64,000 nt of DNA, taken from assembly GCA_030267565.1 (NCBI GenBank), contig BRXU01000074.1, positions 1 to 64,000 on the forward strand, given 5' to 3'. A program made the translations under genes and the position numbers. This document shows, piece by piece, positions 63,247 through 64,000 of the stretch. How positions within the stretch are numbered: position 1 is the stretch's first letter; each line of letters starts with the position of its first letter. Below the pieces are notes generated by a model. The model did no database searches. It saw only the letters and a list, made by a program, of their open reading frames with translations, and had not been told where the DNA came from. The DNA comes from Pleodorina starrii. Lineage: Eukaryota > Chlorophyta > Chlorophyceae > Chlamydomonadales > Volvocaceae.

Positions 63247-64000
63247 ACTGACAGGGGCCCGGGCGTACCCCCTTCTGCCCATGCGTTGTGCCGCTCAGAC
63301 GCCTTTGCCGCGTCCTTCTGGGAGCGAGCGGGAAAGCTGGTGGCGCCAAATCACCGGGAGCTACTGGCGGAAAGTCAGGCATTTGCCGCGTCGTCGAGGG
63401 CGGTCTCCACGAAGAAGGTGTACACGAACCCGTGGGAGAGTTTTAAGGCTTGGTGCCGCGCGGGCGGTTACAGCTGCCTACCGGCAAGCCCAGTCGTGGT
63501 GGGCATGTATTTAACAACGGTGGCCAAATCGGCCTCGAGCTACGCTACCGTGAAGCTGGCAAGTGCTGCGATTTTCATGCAGCACGACTTGGCGTGTGAC
63601 GGGACGAACCCGACGAAGCACCCCTTTTGCAAGGCGGTGCGGGCGGCGGCCAAGCGCTCACTAGGGACAGCCGTGGTGAATCGTAAGGAGCCCCTGACCC
63701 TCGAGGCAATCGTGTGAGTTGTCCGGTTGTTGGCCTTTGCTGGCGCCCCCGTGTGGAGCGTCATGCTCGCAGCGTACACGGCCCTGTGTTTCGCTGGCTT
63801 CTTCCGGTACGATGACGCGGCAGGGTTGCTAGTGCGAGACGTGCAGTTGCACGCTACGCATGCAGCCGTCTTTATTGCCAAGCGCAAGAATGACCAGTTC
63901 CGGGAAGGTAACGTGGTGCACATTGCTCGGGGTGAGAGCGTGGCCTGCCCGGTGGGCCTTCTGGAGAGGTACCTGAAGCTGTCGGGCCTGCAGGCTAACC
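63247..64000 (+). pseudogene. DIRS tyrosine recombinase, second copy, partial and interrupted
   Basis: The N-terminal core-binding part is followed by the same TGA (63715-63717), then the start of the catalytic domain with GFFRYDD. The HxxR, HGGW and Tyr motifs lie past the window end. It has one substitution against the first copy, GCG to ACG (63424). Confidence 0.85.

Larger units (their letters stand above)
56819..64000. repeat. Second copy of the segment 11939-19120 (direct duplication)
   Basis: Every feature from the module onward recurs at a constant offset of 44,880 bp with no insertion or deletion seen. Differences noticed: four in the telomere-like end of the module (12158, 12159, 12219 and 12228 against the copy), then 13088 C/57968 G, 15482 C/60362 A (Leu to Ile in Gag) and 18544 G/63424 A (Ala to Thr in the recombinase). 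The nested DIRS-in-chromovirus structure is included, so the duplication is later than both insertions. The right end is beyond the window. Confidence 0.95.
59224..64000 (-). mobile_element. Second chromovirus copy, 3' end only within the window
   Basis: The 3' LTR is at 59224-59577 with CACAC before it and the polypurine tract at 59578-59590. The body is then interrupted by the second DIRS copy at the same point as in the first, so this is a duplicate of the nested locus and not a new insertion. Gag and pol would lie past the window end. Confidence 0.9.
59657..64000 (+). mobile_element. Second DIRS element, cut by the window end
   Basis: Same organisation as 14777-19887 up to the recombinase. 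The right direct repeat is not in the window. It has the same Gag frameshift and the same stop codons, so all of these arose before the duplication. Confidence 0.9.

Overview
This window looks like a subtelomere, or several joined subtelomere pieces, from a green alga, probably in the Chlamydomonadales. The evidence is a short tract of the 8-base telomere repeat CCCTAAAA (C strand of TTTTAGGG) at 33083-33101, long stretches of degenerate CCCTA-type repeats, a chromodomain Gypsy (chromovirus) retrotransposon, and a tyrosine-recombinase (DIRS/PAT-type) retrotransposon like those known from volvocine algae. There is no bacterial-type gene organisation, no rRNA or tRNA gene, and no CRISPR array that I can support. 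Most small open frames in the satellite begin at TTG and are not genes.

Layout. 1-11934: satellite array A, about 27.6 units of 432 bp with essentially identical units. 11935-12232: a 298-bp module ending in telomere-like repeats. 12233-12660: degenerate telomere-like minisatellite. 12660-14343: low-copy sequence with a possible intron-containing minus-strand gene. 14344-27431: a chromovirus on the minus strand (354-bp LTRs, 5-bp target duplication CACAC, polypurine tract, primer-binding site, Gag, protease, RT-RNase H-integrase-chromodomain). A 5.1-kb DIRS-like element on the plus strand (14777-19887) is nested in its 3' non-coding end. 27437-31959: low-copy sequence with possible exon fragments. 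31961-33082: a truncated 3' fragment of the same chromovirus without the DIRS insertion, giving an empty-site reference. 33083-33101: telomere repeats at the point where that fragment is joined to satellite array B. 33096-49317: array B, 37 complete 432-bp units. 49318-57112: higher-order repeats of 730 bp (432-bp unit plus 298-bp module) with two plain 432-bp units among them. 57113-64000: a second, almost identical copy of the 12233-19120 segment, with a constant offset of 44,880 bp, cut off by the window end inside the second DIRS recombinase gene.

How the parts relate. The order telomere repeats, 432-bp array, module, degenerate telomere repeats, unique DNA, nested retrotransposons is seen complete in the second half. 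It is seen minus the telomere in the first half, because the window opens inside array A. The simplest reading is two near-identical subtelomeres in head-to-tail order, joined where the telomeric end of one was fused to a broken chromovirus in the other. An assembly join is the main alternative. Both retrotransposons are young by sequence (identical LTRs, about three substitutions between the duplicated copies outside the telomere-like junction), yet both carry reading-frame breaks. The DIRS element has a Gag frameshift and in-frame stops. The chromovirus has an in-frame TAG after Gag and a frame change between protease and RT.
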